Shown here: positions 23,778 through 30,149 of the stretch, one piece after another
Layout: every line of letters begins with the position of its first letter
How positions within the stretch are numbered: position 1 is the stretch's first letter
NCBI GenBank assembly: GCA_945892985.1
Contig: CAMDDU010000052.1
Location: 1-30,294, forward strand
Direction of reading: 5' to 3'
DNA length: 30,294 nucleotides
Source: CAITSH01 sp945892985
GTDB taxonomy: Bacteria > Pseudomonadota > Gammaproteobacteria > Burkholderiales > SG8-39
Program-made: the position numbers and the translations under genes
The notes under the pieces: generated by a model
What the model saw: only the letters and a program-made list of their open reading frames with translations
Database searches by the model: none
What the model was told of the DNA's origin: nothing

Positions 23778-24764
23778 ATGTCCCGTTTTCGTTTCGCCCT
23801 GCTGGGCGCGCTCGTACTGCTCGCCACCACCATCGGCGCTGCCGCTACTGCGACGGCCCAGTCTGAATACCCGAACAAACCGATACGCGTGGTCGTGCCC
23901 TGGCCGGTTGGCGGGGTCGCTGACATCGTGTTGCGTGTGATCGAGCCGCGCCTGCGTGCTGAACTGGGCCAGACCATCATCATCGACAACCGCCCCGGCG
24001 CCGGTGGCGTTATCGGTGATGACATTGTTGCCAAGTCGGCGGCCGACGGCTACACCCTGTTATTTACCTCGCCGGCGGTGAACATGAACATCGCCATCGG
24101 CCGCGTCATGCCTTACGACCTGGATCGCGATCTGGTGCCGCTGATGAACGTCGCCTGGGCGCCGATGATCCTGGTCACCACGCCATCGGCCAATTACAAG
24201 GATGCAAAAGACCTGGTTGCGCGCGCAATCGCCAGCGGGGGCAAGACCACCTATGGCTCCTCCGGATCGGGTTCGCCCTCGCACCTGACGGTGGAATTGT
24301 TCCGCGAAAAGGCTGGTATTCGCGGCACCCACATACCCTACAAGGGATCCCCGCAGGCGCTGACCGACCAGATCGCCGGGCGCTTTGACTTTCACTTCGT
24401 CAATTCGGCGACGGCGCTGCCGCAAATAAAGGCCGAGCGCGTCACCGCCTTGTTTGTCACCGCGAGCAAGCGCCTGGCCGTGGCACCGAACATCCCGACC
24501 AACGCCGAGGCCGGCTTTCCCGGTGTGCAGGCCAGCCAGTTCGAGGCCTTTTTTGCGCCACGCGGCACGCCGCGCGCTGTGCTCGACAAGATCACCGCCG
24601 CGGTGAACAAGGTGCTGGCGATGCCCGATGTCATCGCTGCGATGGCGCCCCATGCGCTGGAGATAGACGGTGCGAGCAACCCGGACAAGTTCGCCGTGCT
24701 GGCCAGGGAAGACCGCGAGCGTTGGGTGGCCGTGGCAAAGAGCGCGAACATCAAGGCTGAATAG
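23778..24764 (+). CDS. Bug/TctC-family periplasmic receptor (5)
   Basis: A 328-residue receptor: signal peptide LLGALVLLATTIGAAATATAQ, then EYPNKPIRVVVPWPVGGVADIVLR, IDNRPGAGGVIGDDIVA, YGSSGSGSPSHLTVELFR and HIPYKGSPQALTDQI. It diverges from the other four in the ligand lobe (WPVGG for PFAPGG; FVNSATALPQIKAE). A strong GGAGGA precedes the ATG. It is the first gene of a compact plus-strand operon with a cupin (21-base gap), an SDR (4-base overlap) and a second SDR. The last residues NIKAE mirror NIKSE of receptor 4. Confidence 0.92.
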   Translation: MSRFRFALLGALVLLATTIGAAATATAQSEYPNKPIRVVVPWPVGGVADIVLRVIEPRLRAELGQTIIIDNRPGAGGVIGDDIVAKSAADGYTLLFTSPAVNMNIAIGRVMPYDLDRDLVPLMNVAWAPMILVTTPSANYKDAKDLVARAIASGGKTTYGSSGSGSPSHLTVELFREKAGIRGTHIPYKGSPQALTDQIAGRFDFHFVNSATALPQIKAERVTALFVTASKRLAVAPNIPTNAEAGFPGVQASQFEAFFAPRGTPRAVLDKITAAVNKVLAMPDVIAAMAPHALEIDGASNPDKFAVLAREDRERWVAVAKSANIKAE

Positions 24765-24785
24765 ACAGCAGCAAAGGAGAACGCA

Positions 24786-25274
24786 ATGCAAGACAAAAAT
24801 GGCAAGCCGGGCGACCCCAACAAGGTGACGGCAGAGAACGCGATGCAAGCGCTGGGCGAATGGCCGGTGCAGAAATTTCATGTTTCGCATCTGGCAGACG
24901 CCAAGTTCGAGGGCAACGGTCTGCGTCCTTATGTGGTGTACCGGGACCTGGGCACGCTCGATGCGACGGGTGGGCTGGTGGAGGCGCACATCAACGCGCG
25001 CGGCCGGCCCTTCGATGCCGGCGCGGTCAGCAAGCGCCATTCCCATGAAGTCAAATTTCAGATGGTCTACGTGCTCAAGGGCTGGATGCGCGCCGAGTTT
25101 GACGGGCACGGTGAGCACCTGATGAAGGCGGGCAGTTGCTGGGTGCAGCCGGCCGGCATCAAGCACACCGTGCTCGAGTATTCGGATGACCTCGAGGTGC
25201 TGGAGATCATCATTCCCGGTGGTTACGAGACGGTCGAGGCGAACGAGCCCCCCGGTGGAATGCCCAAGACATGA
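24786..25274 (+). CDS. Cupin-domain protein
   Basis: A 162-residue single cupin. Metal-ligand candidates are His85 and His87 (KRHSHEVKFQMVYVLKGWM) and His127 (PAGIKHTVLEYSDDLEVLEI), in the normal two-motif spacing. Glu88 or Gln92 could supply the fourth ligand. It is cytoplasmic, with no signal peptide. The family includes dioxygenases, isomerases and ligand-binding proteins, so no reaction can be assigned. AAAGGAG lies 6 bases upstream. The stop overlaps the next start as ATGA, indicating translational coupling with the SDR. Confidence 0.85.
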   Translation: MQDKNGKPGDPNKVTAENAMQALGEWPVQKFHVSHLADAKFEGNGLRPYVVYRDLGTLDATGGLVEAHINARGRPFDAGAVSKRHSHEVKFQMVYVLKGWMRAEFDGHGEHLMKAGSCWVQPAGIKHTVLEYSDDLEVLEIIIPGGYETVEANEPPGGMPKT

Positions 25275-26011
25275 GTGCGGACATGCGTCAAGGACGGCTG
25301 GCCGGAAGACTGGCTCTTGTCACCGGCGCCAGCGCCGGCATCGGCCGCGCCACGGCCATCGCGCTGGCGCGCGAGGGCGCGCAGATCATCGCCACCTCGC
25401 GGCGCGAGCCCGAGTTACAGGCGCTTGCCGCCGAGTGCGCGGTCTTCGGCGGCAGTGTGCGTGTGCTCGCCGGCGACCTGGGCGATGCGGGCTTCGTGAC
25501 CGAACTGGGCGCGTTTTGCGCCGAGGCTGACATCCTCGTCAACAACGCCGGCGTGCTGACCTATGCGCCGCTGCTCGAACTCACGTCCGCGCAGATTGAG
25601 GAGATGTTTCGCGTCAACGTGCTGGCGAGCATACAGGTGAGCCAGGTCATGGGCGCTGCGATGACGGCGCGAAAGCGCGGCCACATCATCGTCATGACCT
25701 CGCTGTCGGCACGTAACGTCAACCGGCTGGCGGTCGTTTATGCCGCGACCAAGCACGCCATGTCGGCGGTGGCCAAGGGGCTGCGCATCGAACTCAAGCC
25801 CTTTGGTATCAAGGTCACTGAAATCGCGCCTGGCATGGTCGAGACGGACATCCGTATTACCAGCACGCACGCCGAGGTGCTGGCCTCGCTCAAGTCGCGC
25901 AGCTTCCGGGCGCTGAGTGCGCAGGATGTGGCCGAGTCGGTGGTCTACGCCGCCTGTACCGGCGACAATTGCTGTCCCGATCTGATCGAGTTGCGGCCGA
26001 CGCCGGCTTGA
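25271..26011 (+). CDS. Short-chain dehydrogenase/reductase (1), canonical
   Basis: A 246-residue classical SDR with intact elements: cofactor loop TGASAGIG (18-25), NNAG (91-94), active-site Ser144 or Ser146 (MTSLSARN), and YxxxK at Tyr157/Lys161 (VVYAATK). An acidic residue after beta2 is lacking (TSRRE), which favours NADPH. It is an oxidoreductase acting on an alcohol or ketone; substrate unknown. The ATG overlaps the cupin stop by 4 bases. It is followed by a 74-base spacer made of a 13-bp repeat and then another SDR. Confidence 0.92.
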   Translation: MSADMRQGRLAGRLALVTGASAGIGRATAIALAREGAQIIATSRREPELQALAAECAVFGGSVRVLAGDLGDAGFVTELGAFCAEADILVNNAGVLTYAPLLELTSAQIEEMFRVNVLASIQVSQVMGAAMTARKRGHIIVMTSLSARNVNRLAVVYAATKHAMSAVAKGLRIELKPFGIKVTEIAPGMVETDIRITSTHAEVLASLKSRSFRALSAQDVAESVVYAACTGDNCCPDLIELRPTPA

Positions 26012-26089
26012 ACGGACGCGACCGAACGTAGCGACGCAACTCAACCCCGAAACTCCGCGATGAAACGCAGCGACGAAACCTGACAATGG
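26011..26089 (+). repeat. 13-bp degenerate tandem repeat between the SDR genes
   Basis: AAC recurs at 26025, 26038, 26051, 26064 and 26077 (exact 13-base steps), with one at 26011, 14 bases earlier, overlapping the SDR stop. Units include AACGTAGCGACGC and AACGCAGCGACGA. The last unit contains the start codon of the second SDR, so the whole intergenic spacer is repeat. Confidence 0.7.
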
Positions 26090-26898
26090 ATCTCGGACTC
26101 AAGGGCCGCACCGTGCTCATTACCGGCGCATCGCGCGGCATCGGGCGCGCGATCGCCACATCGTTTGCCGCCGAGGGCTGCCGCCTGCGCCTGGCGGCAC
26201 GCAGCGCTGACGGACTGGCGACGCTCAAATCCGATCTGACCGCGCGCTTTGCCGCCGATGTTGAAACACTCGCCATCGACCTGGCCGAAGCGGATGCACC
26301 CGGGCGCCTGATTGAACATTTTCCGGATGCCGACGTGCTGATCAACAACGCCGGCGCGACGCCGCGCGGCGACTTGCTGCAACTTGAGGAAGACGCCTGG
26401 CGCGCCGGCTGGGAGCTCAAGCTGTTTGGCTACATCAACGCCACGCGTGCGTGCTATCGGCAGATGCTTGCGCGCGGCAGCGGCGTCATTATCAATATCA
26501 TCGGCCTTGGCGCGGAAAAACTCGAATACGCCTACGCCGCCGGCTCCACCGGCAATGCCGCGCTGGTGGCGTTCACGCGCAGCGTTGGCAGCATGAGTCT
26601 TGACCACGGCGTGCGCGTGCTGGGCGTCAATCCCGGTTGGGTCGAGACTGACAAGGCCATTGCTTCGCTCAGGCGGCGCAGCGAGGAAGCGTGCGGTGAC
26701 GCGGAGCGCTGGCGTGATTTTCTCGTGGGCTGGCCGGCGGGGCGATTGATCCGGCCTGAGGAGATTGCCGATGTCGTGTGCTTTCTTGCGTCGGACCGGG
26801 CGAGTTCGGTCTGCGGTACGGTGGTGTCGATTGATGGCGGGTTTGGTGCCCGCGCCTATCCGCGGGCGCCGGAGATGTCCTTGCCCAAGGCTCGCTGA
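26086..26898 (+). CDS. Short-chain dehydrogenase/reductase (2), non-canonical active site
   Basis: A 270-residue SDR-fold protein. Cofactor loop TGASRGIG (13-20), NNAGA (87-91) and a C-terminal segment EEIADVVCFLASDRASSVCGTVVSIDGGFG are normal. The active site is not: at the YxxxK position it reads GSTGN (153-157, aligned by the following AALVAFTR), and the catalytic Ser position reads NIIGLGAE (137-144). The Ser-Tyr-Lys set is therefore absent. I have a recollection, unchecked, of SDR-like proteins with a similar AGSxGNAAL segment. It could be an enzyme with another chemistry or a binding partner of SDR 1. It is the fourth gene of the receptor-cupin-SDR-SDR operon; the ribosome-binding site is weak. 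Confidence 0.85.
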   Translation: MDLGLKGRTVLITGASRGIGRAIATSFAAEGCRLRLAARSADGLATLKSDLTARFAADVETLAIDLAEADAPGRLIEHFPDADVLINNAGATPRGDLLQLEEDAWRAGWELKLFGYINATRACYRQMLARGSGVIINIIGLGAEKLEYAYAAGSTGNAALVAFTRSVGSMSLDHGVRVLGVNPGWVETDKAIASLRRRSEEACGDAERWRDFLVGWPAGRLIRPEEIADVVCFLASDRASSVCGTVVSIDGGFGARAYPRAPEMSLPKAR

Positions 26899-27001
26899 GC
26901 CAAGCAGCCCAGCTTGCCCACCGGTGCCGGCGTGGCACCCAGGCTGGCGCGCAGGTTGACGATGCCGATAGGGCGCAACCCGGCCGGTGTCGCCACTGCC
27001 G

Positions 27002-27007
27002 TACAAT
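27002..27007 (+). promoter_or_regulatory. -10 box of rnpB
   Basis: TACAAT ends 7 bases before the predicted first base of the RNA (27014), which is the expected spacing. No consensus -35 is apparent at the right distance; a TTGACG at 26956 is too far away. Confidence 0.55.
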
Positions 27008-27013
27008 GCCGGG

Positions 27014-27339
27014 GTGAAGTTGGCCAGACGGTCGCTGTACGGAGATTTTCTGTGCAGAGGAAAGTCCGGGCTCCATCGGGTAGGGTGACGGCTAACGGCC
27101 GTACGTCGTGAGACGAGGAATAGGGCCACAGAGACGAGTCGCCATGTTTGCGCAAGCAAGTGTGGCGGGTGAAACGCGGTAACCTCCACCCGGAGCAACA
27201 CCAAATAGGCAGACGTTGACGTGACCCACGGAGTCTGCGGGTAGGTGGCTTGAGCCAAGGGGTAACTCTTGGCCCAGATGAATGATCGTCAGGGGGGCGC
27301 AAGCCCCTGAACAGAACCCGGCTTATCGGCCGACTTCAC
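27014..27339 (+). ncRNA. rnpB: RNase P RNA (class A)
   Basis: This is the catalytic RNA that trims tRNA 5' leaders. Helix P1 is a clean 12-bp pairing of GUGAAGUUGGCC (27014-27025) with GGCCGACUUCAC (27328-27339), fixing both ends. Universal regions are present: GAGGAAAGTCCGGGCTCC (27057-27074, P4/J3-4), CCACCCGGAGCAACACCAAATAG (27186-27208), AGATGAATGATCGTC (27277-27291), a GGGGGGCGCAAGCCCCT hairpin with a GCAA loop (P18, tetraloop contact typical of class A), and CAGAACCCGGCTTAT (27312-27326), the 3' half of P4. Length of about 326 is normal for betaproteobacteria. A TACAAT box sits just upstream. Confidence 0.96.
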
Positions 27340-27554
27340 ACTTTTATTGTTGTGCGATTTTGCTGCTTTGGCTTGGCCGCTGTGCCCCCCAATCAGCGGT
27401 CCCGGCGGCACTGCGGCAGCGCGCGGCAAGCCGGTTTTGCACTGCCATAAGCGGTTCGCACCACGGCGAGGCGCGCATGCCTCCGGATGGACGCTTTTTG
27501 TGCCGATGTGGGTGGAATTTTCAGGGCAGGAAGCAAGTCCAGCCCGTGAATCGC

Positions 27555-27593
27555 GTGTGTCCGTCCTGTGTGTAAGTCCTGTGTGGCAGTCCC
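27555..27593. repeat. 13-bp tandem repeat, three units
   Basis: Contiguous units GTGTGTCCGTCCT, GTGTGTAAGTCCT and GTGTGGCAGTCCC; the first two share 11 of 13 bases. Confidence 0.8.
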
Positions 27594-27599
27594 TTTTGC

Positions 27600-27631
27600 G
27601 ACTTGGCATACGCATTGCTACTAGCCAAGTC
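27600..27631. promoter_or_regulatory. Inverted repeat upstream of ybiB (possible operator)
   Basis: Perfect 8-base arms GACTTGGC (27600-27607) and GCCAAGTC (27624-27631), 16 bases apart, end 25 bases before the ybiB ATG. The spacing suits a dimeric regulator site overlapping a promoter; a transcript hairpin is the alternative. Confidence 0.45.
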
Positions 27632-27656
27632 ATGCAGCTTTGATAAAGTGGGCGAA

Positions 27657-28655
27657 ATGAGTTTCGCGCAATACATAAAGGAAATCGGCCGCGGCACCAA
27701 GGGCAGCCACGATCTGGGCACTGACGAGGCGCACCAGTTGTTTGGCGCCATACTCGATGGCGGCGTGCCCGATCTGGAACTCGGGGCGATCCTGCTCGCC
27801 CTGCGCGTCAAGACCGAATCGGTGCCCGAACTGCTCGGCTTTACCCAGGCGATGTCCGATCGCGTGCATCACCTGAAGCCGCCGCAGGGTTTGGGCGGTA
27901 TGCGCCCGGTGGTCATCGGCAGCTACAACGGCGCGCGGTGCCAACCCAATCTGACCCCGCTGGTCGCGTTGTTGTTGCAACGCATGGGGCTGCCGGTGCT
28001 GGTCCACGGCACGCTGGACGGGCAGGGGCGTGTGGCCAGCGCCTATATTTTTCGCGAACTGGGCATCCTGCCCTGCGTCACGCTGGCGCAGGCGCAAACG
28101 GCGATGGACACCGACAAGCTGGCCTTCGTGCCGACGGCGGTGCTCGCGCCCGGTCTTGCCAAGCTGCTGTCGCTGCGCAGCCGCCTGGGCGTAAGGAACA
28201 GCGGCCATACCGTGGCCAAGCTCATTGACCCGTTTGGCGGGGGAAGCGGCGGCGCGCTCAAGCTGGTCAGCGTGACGCATCCCGAGGTGCTGCTCAAGCT
28301 GCACGAATTTTTCATCGCCACCGGTGATACCGCGCTACTAATGCGCGGCACGGAGGGCGAACCCTATGCCAATCCGCGGCGCCGGCCGAAAATAGAATTT
28401 TTCCGCGATGGCGCGGGGCAGGTGCTGTTCGAGCAGGAGCACACGCCGGCCGAGCAACTCGAACAGCTCGAGCAAAACACCGAAGCCAAGGCCACCGCCG
28501 ACTACATCCGCAAGCTCATGACTGGCACGGCGCCGCTGCCGCTGCCCATTGTCAACCTGCTCGCCTGCTGCCTTTTCGGCGCGGGCTATACCGCCGACTT
28601 CAATCAGGCTAAGGCCATTGTCGCGGTCGAAACGCGTAGTCTCGCCGCCGCCTGA
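27657..28655 (+). CDS. ybiB: YbiB/TrpD2-family nucleic-acid-binding protein
   Basis: A 332-residue protein with the anthranilate phosphoribosyltransferase fold. The N-terminal helical domain reads FAQYIKEIGRGTKGSHDLG and VPDLELGAILLALRVKTES; the alpha/beta domain has SYNGARCQPNLTPLVALLLQRMGLPVLVHG and GGGSGGALKLVSVTHPE. YbiB lacks TrpD activity and is known in E. coli as a dimer that binds DNA and RNA with little sequence specificity. Length matches (about 320). ATG 27657 gives the family N-terminus; the ribosome-binding site is weak. A 32-bp inverted repeat lies upstream. Confidence 0.85.
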   Translation: MSFAQYIKEIGRGTKGSHDLGTDEAHQLFGAILDGGVPDLELGAILLALRVKTESVPELLGFTQAMSDRVHHLKPPQGLGGMRPVVIGSYNGARCQPNLTPLVALLLQRMGLPVLVHGTLDGQGRVASAYIFRELGILPCVTLAQAQTAMDTDKLAFVPTAVLAPGLAKLLSLRSRLGVRNSGHTVAKLIDPFGGGSGGALKLVSVTHPEVLLKLHEFFIATGDTALLMRGTEGEPYANPRRRPKIEFFRDGAGQVLFEQEHTPAEQLEQLEQNTEAKATADYIRKLMTGTAPLPLPIVNLLACCLFGAGYTADFNQAKAIVAVETRSLAAA

Positions 28656-28682
28656 GCCGCGCCGCGCGCGGTGATCGTCCGC

Positions 28683-28711
28683 AAACGCCCGTCTGGCGCG
28701 GGTTTTCAGTC
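28683..28711 (+). repeat. Dispersed hairpin repeat, copy E
   Basis: AAACGCCCGTCTGGCGCGGG then TTTTCAGTC matches copy A (minus strand) in all but three of 29 bases. It can fold (AAAC with GTTT, CG-rich inner stem). It lies 28 bases after the ybiB stop. No IS end is attached here. Confidence 0.7.
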
Positions 28712-28771
28712 GGTGTGTTCTCGGCCTGGGCAGGCATCGAGCCGCGCGCGCAGTGGGTGATTCAGGCGCAT

Positions 28772-28819
28772 ACCCAGACTCACGCTCACACGTACACTCA
28801 CACCCACACTTAGACCCAG
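28772..28819 (-). repeat. 6-bp tandem repeat continuing the last codons of the Trp-rich gene
   Basis: Eight 6-base units on the plus strand: ACCCAG, ACTCAC, GCTCAC, ACGTAC, ACTCAC, ACCCAC, ACTTAG, ACCCAG. Read on the minus strand, the gene's final TGG-GTC codon pair and TAA-GTG start a series of TGR-GTS hexamers with several further in-frame TGA codons. Confidence 0.75.
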
Positions 28820-29097
28820 CCCTGCCGCCAGATTGATTGGTCGCGCAACGCGCGCCAAGCGATGCGCCGGATATTTTTGGAGTAGGCGGCCTCAATCTCC
28901 ACCCATTCAATTTTGTCCTCAGGCATTTCGGGCAGGATGACTTTGACGACGAGAAAGTGTTTTTCCTTGGCGACCGGTTTGACGGCCGTCCACTTGGTCA
29001 GCAGCAATTTGTTCGGATGCAGTGGGTTCATGCGTTGCAGTCTAATCCGGTTTGTCTGCACTGGCGTTTGCACACTGTTCTCGGTCGTGGTCGCCAT
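28810..29097 (-). CDS. Tryptophan-rich conserved protein (TIGR02450/DUF2389 type)
   Basis: A 95-residue protein. The family core NPLHPNKLLLTKWTAVKPVAKEKHFLVVKVI (about residues 24-54), then an acidic segment and the Trp-rich end IAWRALRDQSIWRQGWV, matches TIGR02450. Compared with typical members it has about 20 extra N-terminal residues (MATTTENSVQTPVQTNRIRL), so translation could begin at the internal Met23 instead. Function unknown; cytoplasmic. The gene stands alone, and its last codon pair is continued as a 6-bp tandem repeat past the stop. Confidence 0.85.
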   Translation of the reverse strand: MATTTENSVQTPVQTNRIRLQRMNPLHPNKLLLTKWTAVKPVAKEKHFLVVKVILPEMPEDKIEWVEIEAAYSKNIRRIAWRALRDQSIWRQGWV

Positions 29098-29694
29098 GTG
29101 CGTGCCCTGGTCGGGAATCCCGCATATTGCTGATTTGTTTGGGCAAAGAAACCGTGCTTCCTTGGTGAAAACAAACGGTTTTTGGAATGTATGTGAATTA
29201 AGTATTTTTAACTTGATGGGTTTGTCTAATTTTTCATAAGAAAATGCAAATGCACATAATCAATCCCCGGCTAACAATTGAAATTAAATTATCCGAGGCA
29301 GGCGCGTTTTTTTTTGCCGCAACACAGCCTCAACCTAAGGATTATTGGCAGCCTCGCTTTTCAACACGCCGCTGAGCAATCCGTTCGCATCTTCAGGCCT
29401 AAACCTGCGGGTACCCGGCGCGTCAGAATCCTCGGGATCTTCGGGCGGGATGGTGTGCGAGGTGCAGTAGTAGTCGGGTATCCGAGTGAATGTAGGCAAA
29501 CCATGCTGCTGCGCTGGTCTGCTTGATGCCCTTAATCGCGCGGTCTGTCATCCCTTATCGGTGTCTTCATAATCGGAATGTAATTCCCCCGCGGAGGGGC
29601 GGCGGGCTTGTTGGCCGCAATCGCCCGTCGCCGCCGAATAGGTCACAATGCGCGCTTCGTGCCATGAACACATAAGCACATAAAGCGGGCATTC
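29098..29694. other. Long intergenic region with AT-rich island
   Basis: I see no supportable gene in 597 bases. Roughly 29150-29310 is markedly AT-rich compared with everything around it (runs such as TAAGTATTTTTAACTTG and TTGAAATTAAATTATCC), which may hold promoters for the flanking genes or mark transferred DNA. A GC-rich imperfect hairpin is at 29598-29635 (GGCGGCGGGC with GCCCGTCGCCGCC). A short plus-strand frame near 29278-29526 looks random. Confidence 0.55.
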
Positions 29695-30090
29695 ATGTTT
29701 TATCCCTGGTTGTTGACCCTTGGCGCGCTGATTGTCATTTACTTTGTACTGACCGGTCTAGTGTCGGGCGAGTACGGCGGCAAGCATTACACGGTGCGCC
29801 GCGCGACGACGCGCTTTGCTTTCTGGCTGCGCATGGGTCTGGCGTTTGCCGGCGCGCTCGCCTTGCTGGCGGTGGCCTGGCTGCCGCTGCAAATGCGCGA
29901 TATTGTCACCGGTATGGGGGTGATGCTGGTGTTGTGCGCCCTTGTTGCCGCGGCCTGGGGGGAAACGGTGATCTACCGGCGCGTGCCGGTGCGCAGGCGC
30001 GAGGCCCCGGTGTTCTTCTGGTTGCACACCCTGACCATGCTCGCGGCCGGTATTGCCGTGGTGGCGCTGCCCCTGCTGCTGCGGCCTTAA
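29695..30090 (+). CDS. Small membrane protein of unknown function
   Basis: A 131-residue hydrophobic protein with four likely membrane segments: residues about 5-23 (WLLTLGALIVIYFVLTGLV), 43-63 (FWLRMGLAFAGALALLAVAWL), 70-90 (IVTGMGVMLVLCALVAAAWG) and 107-129 (FFWLHTLTMLAAGIAVVALPLLL). Charged loops are EYGGKHYTVRRATTR and YRRVPVRRREAP, the latter strongly basic and probably cytoplasmic. I do not recognise the family. Codon use looks native. There is no strong ribosome-binding site (AAAGCGGGC), but the start coincides with the onset of coding-like sequence. It is 21 bases from hairpin repeat copy F. Confidence 0.6.
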   Translation: MFYPWLLTLGALIVIYFVLTGLVSGEYGGKHYTVRRATTRFAFWLRMGLAFAGALALLAVAWLPLQMRDIVTGMGVMLVLCALVAAAWGETVIYRRVPVRRREAPVFFWLHTLTMLAAGIAVVALPLLLRP

Positions 30091-30110
30091 CGCCTTTAAG
30101 TGGCGGTTGT

Positions 30111-30144
30111 GGCTGGAAAGCCGCGCTGGTAAAGGGTTTCCAGC
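30111..30144. repeat. Dispersed hairpin repeat, copy F
   Basis: GGCTGGAAA (30111-30119) pairs with TTTCCAGC (30137-30144) around a GC-rich middle. It is closely like copy A in its arms. The IS30 end starts 5 bases beyond it. Confidence 0.65.
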
Positions 30145-30149
30145 TGATA

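Larger units (their letters stand above)
27340..27656. other. Intergenic region rnpB-ybiB
   Basis: No gene supported in 317 bases; frames here on both strands have no family resemblance. No good terminator follows rnpB. It holds a 13-bp tandem repeat (27555-27593) and a 32-bp inverted repeat (27600-27631) just before ybiB. Confidence 0.6.

Noticed and set aside
26041..27258. A 405-codon minus-strand frame over SDR 2 and rnpB
   Set aside because: It covers the RNase P RNA, which is unmistakable, and the antisense of a real SDR.
29278..29526. Small 82-codon gene in the long spacer
   Set aside because: Starts on a TTG without a ribosome-binding site, and the composition shifts from AT-rich to GC-rich within the frame; no family resemblance.
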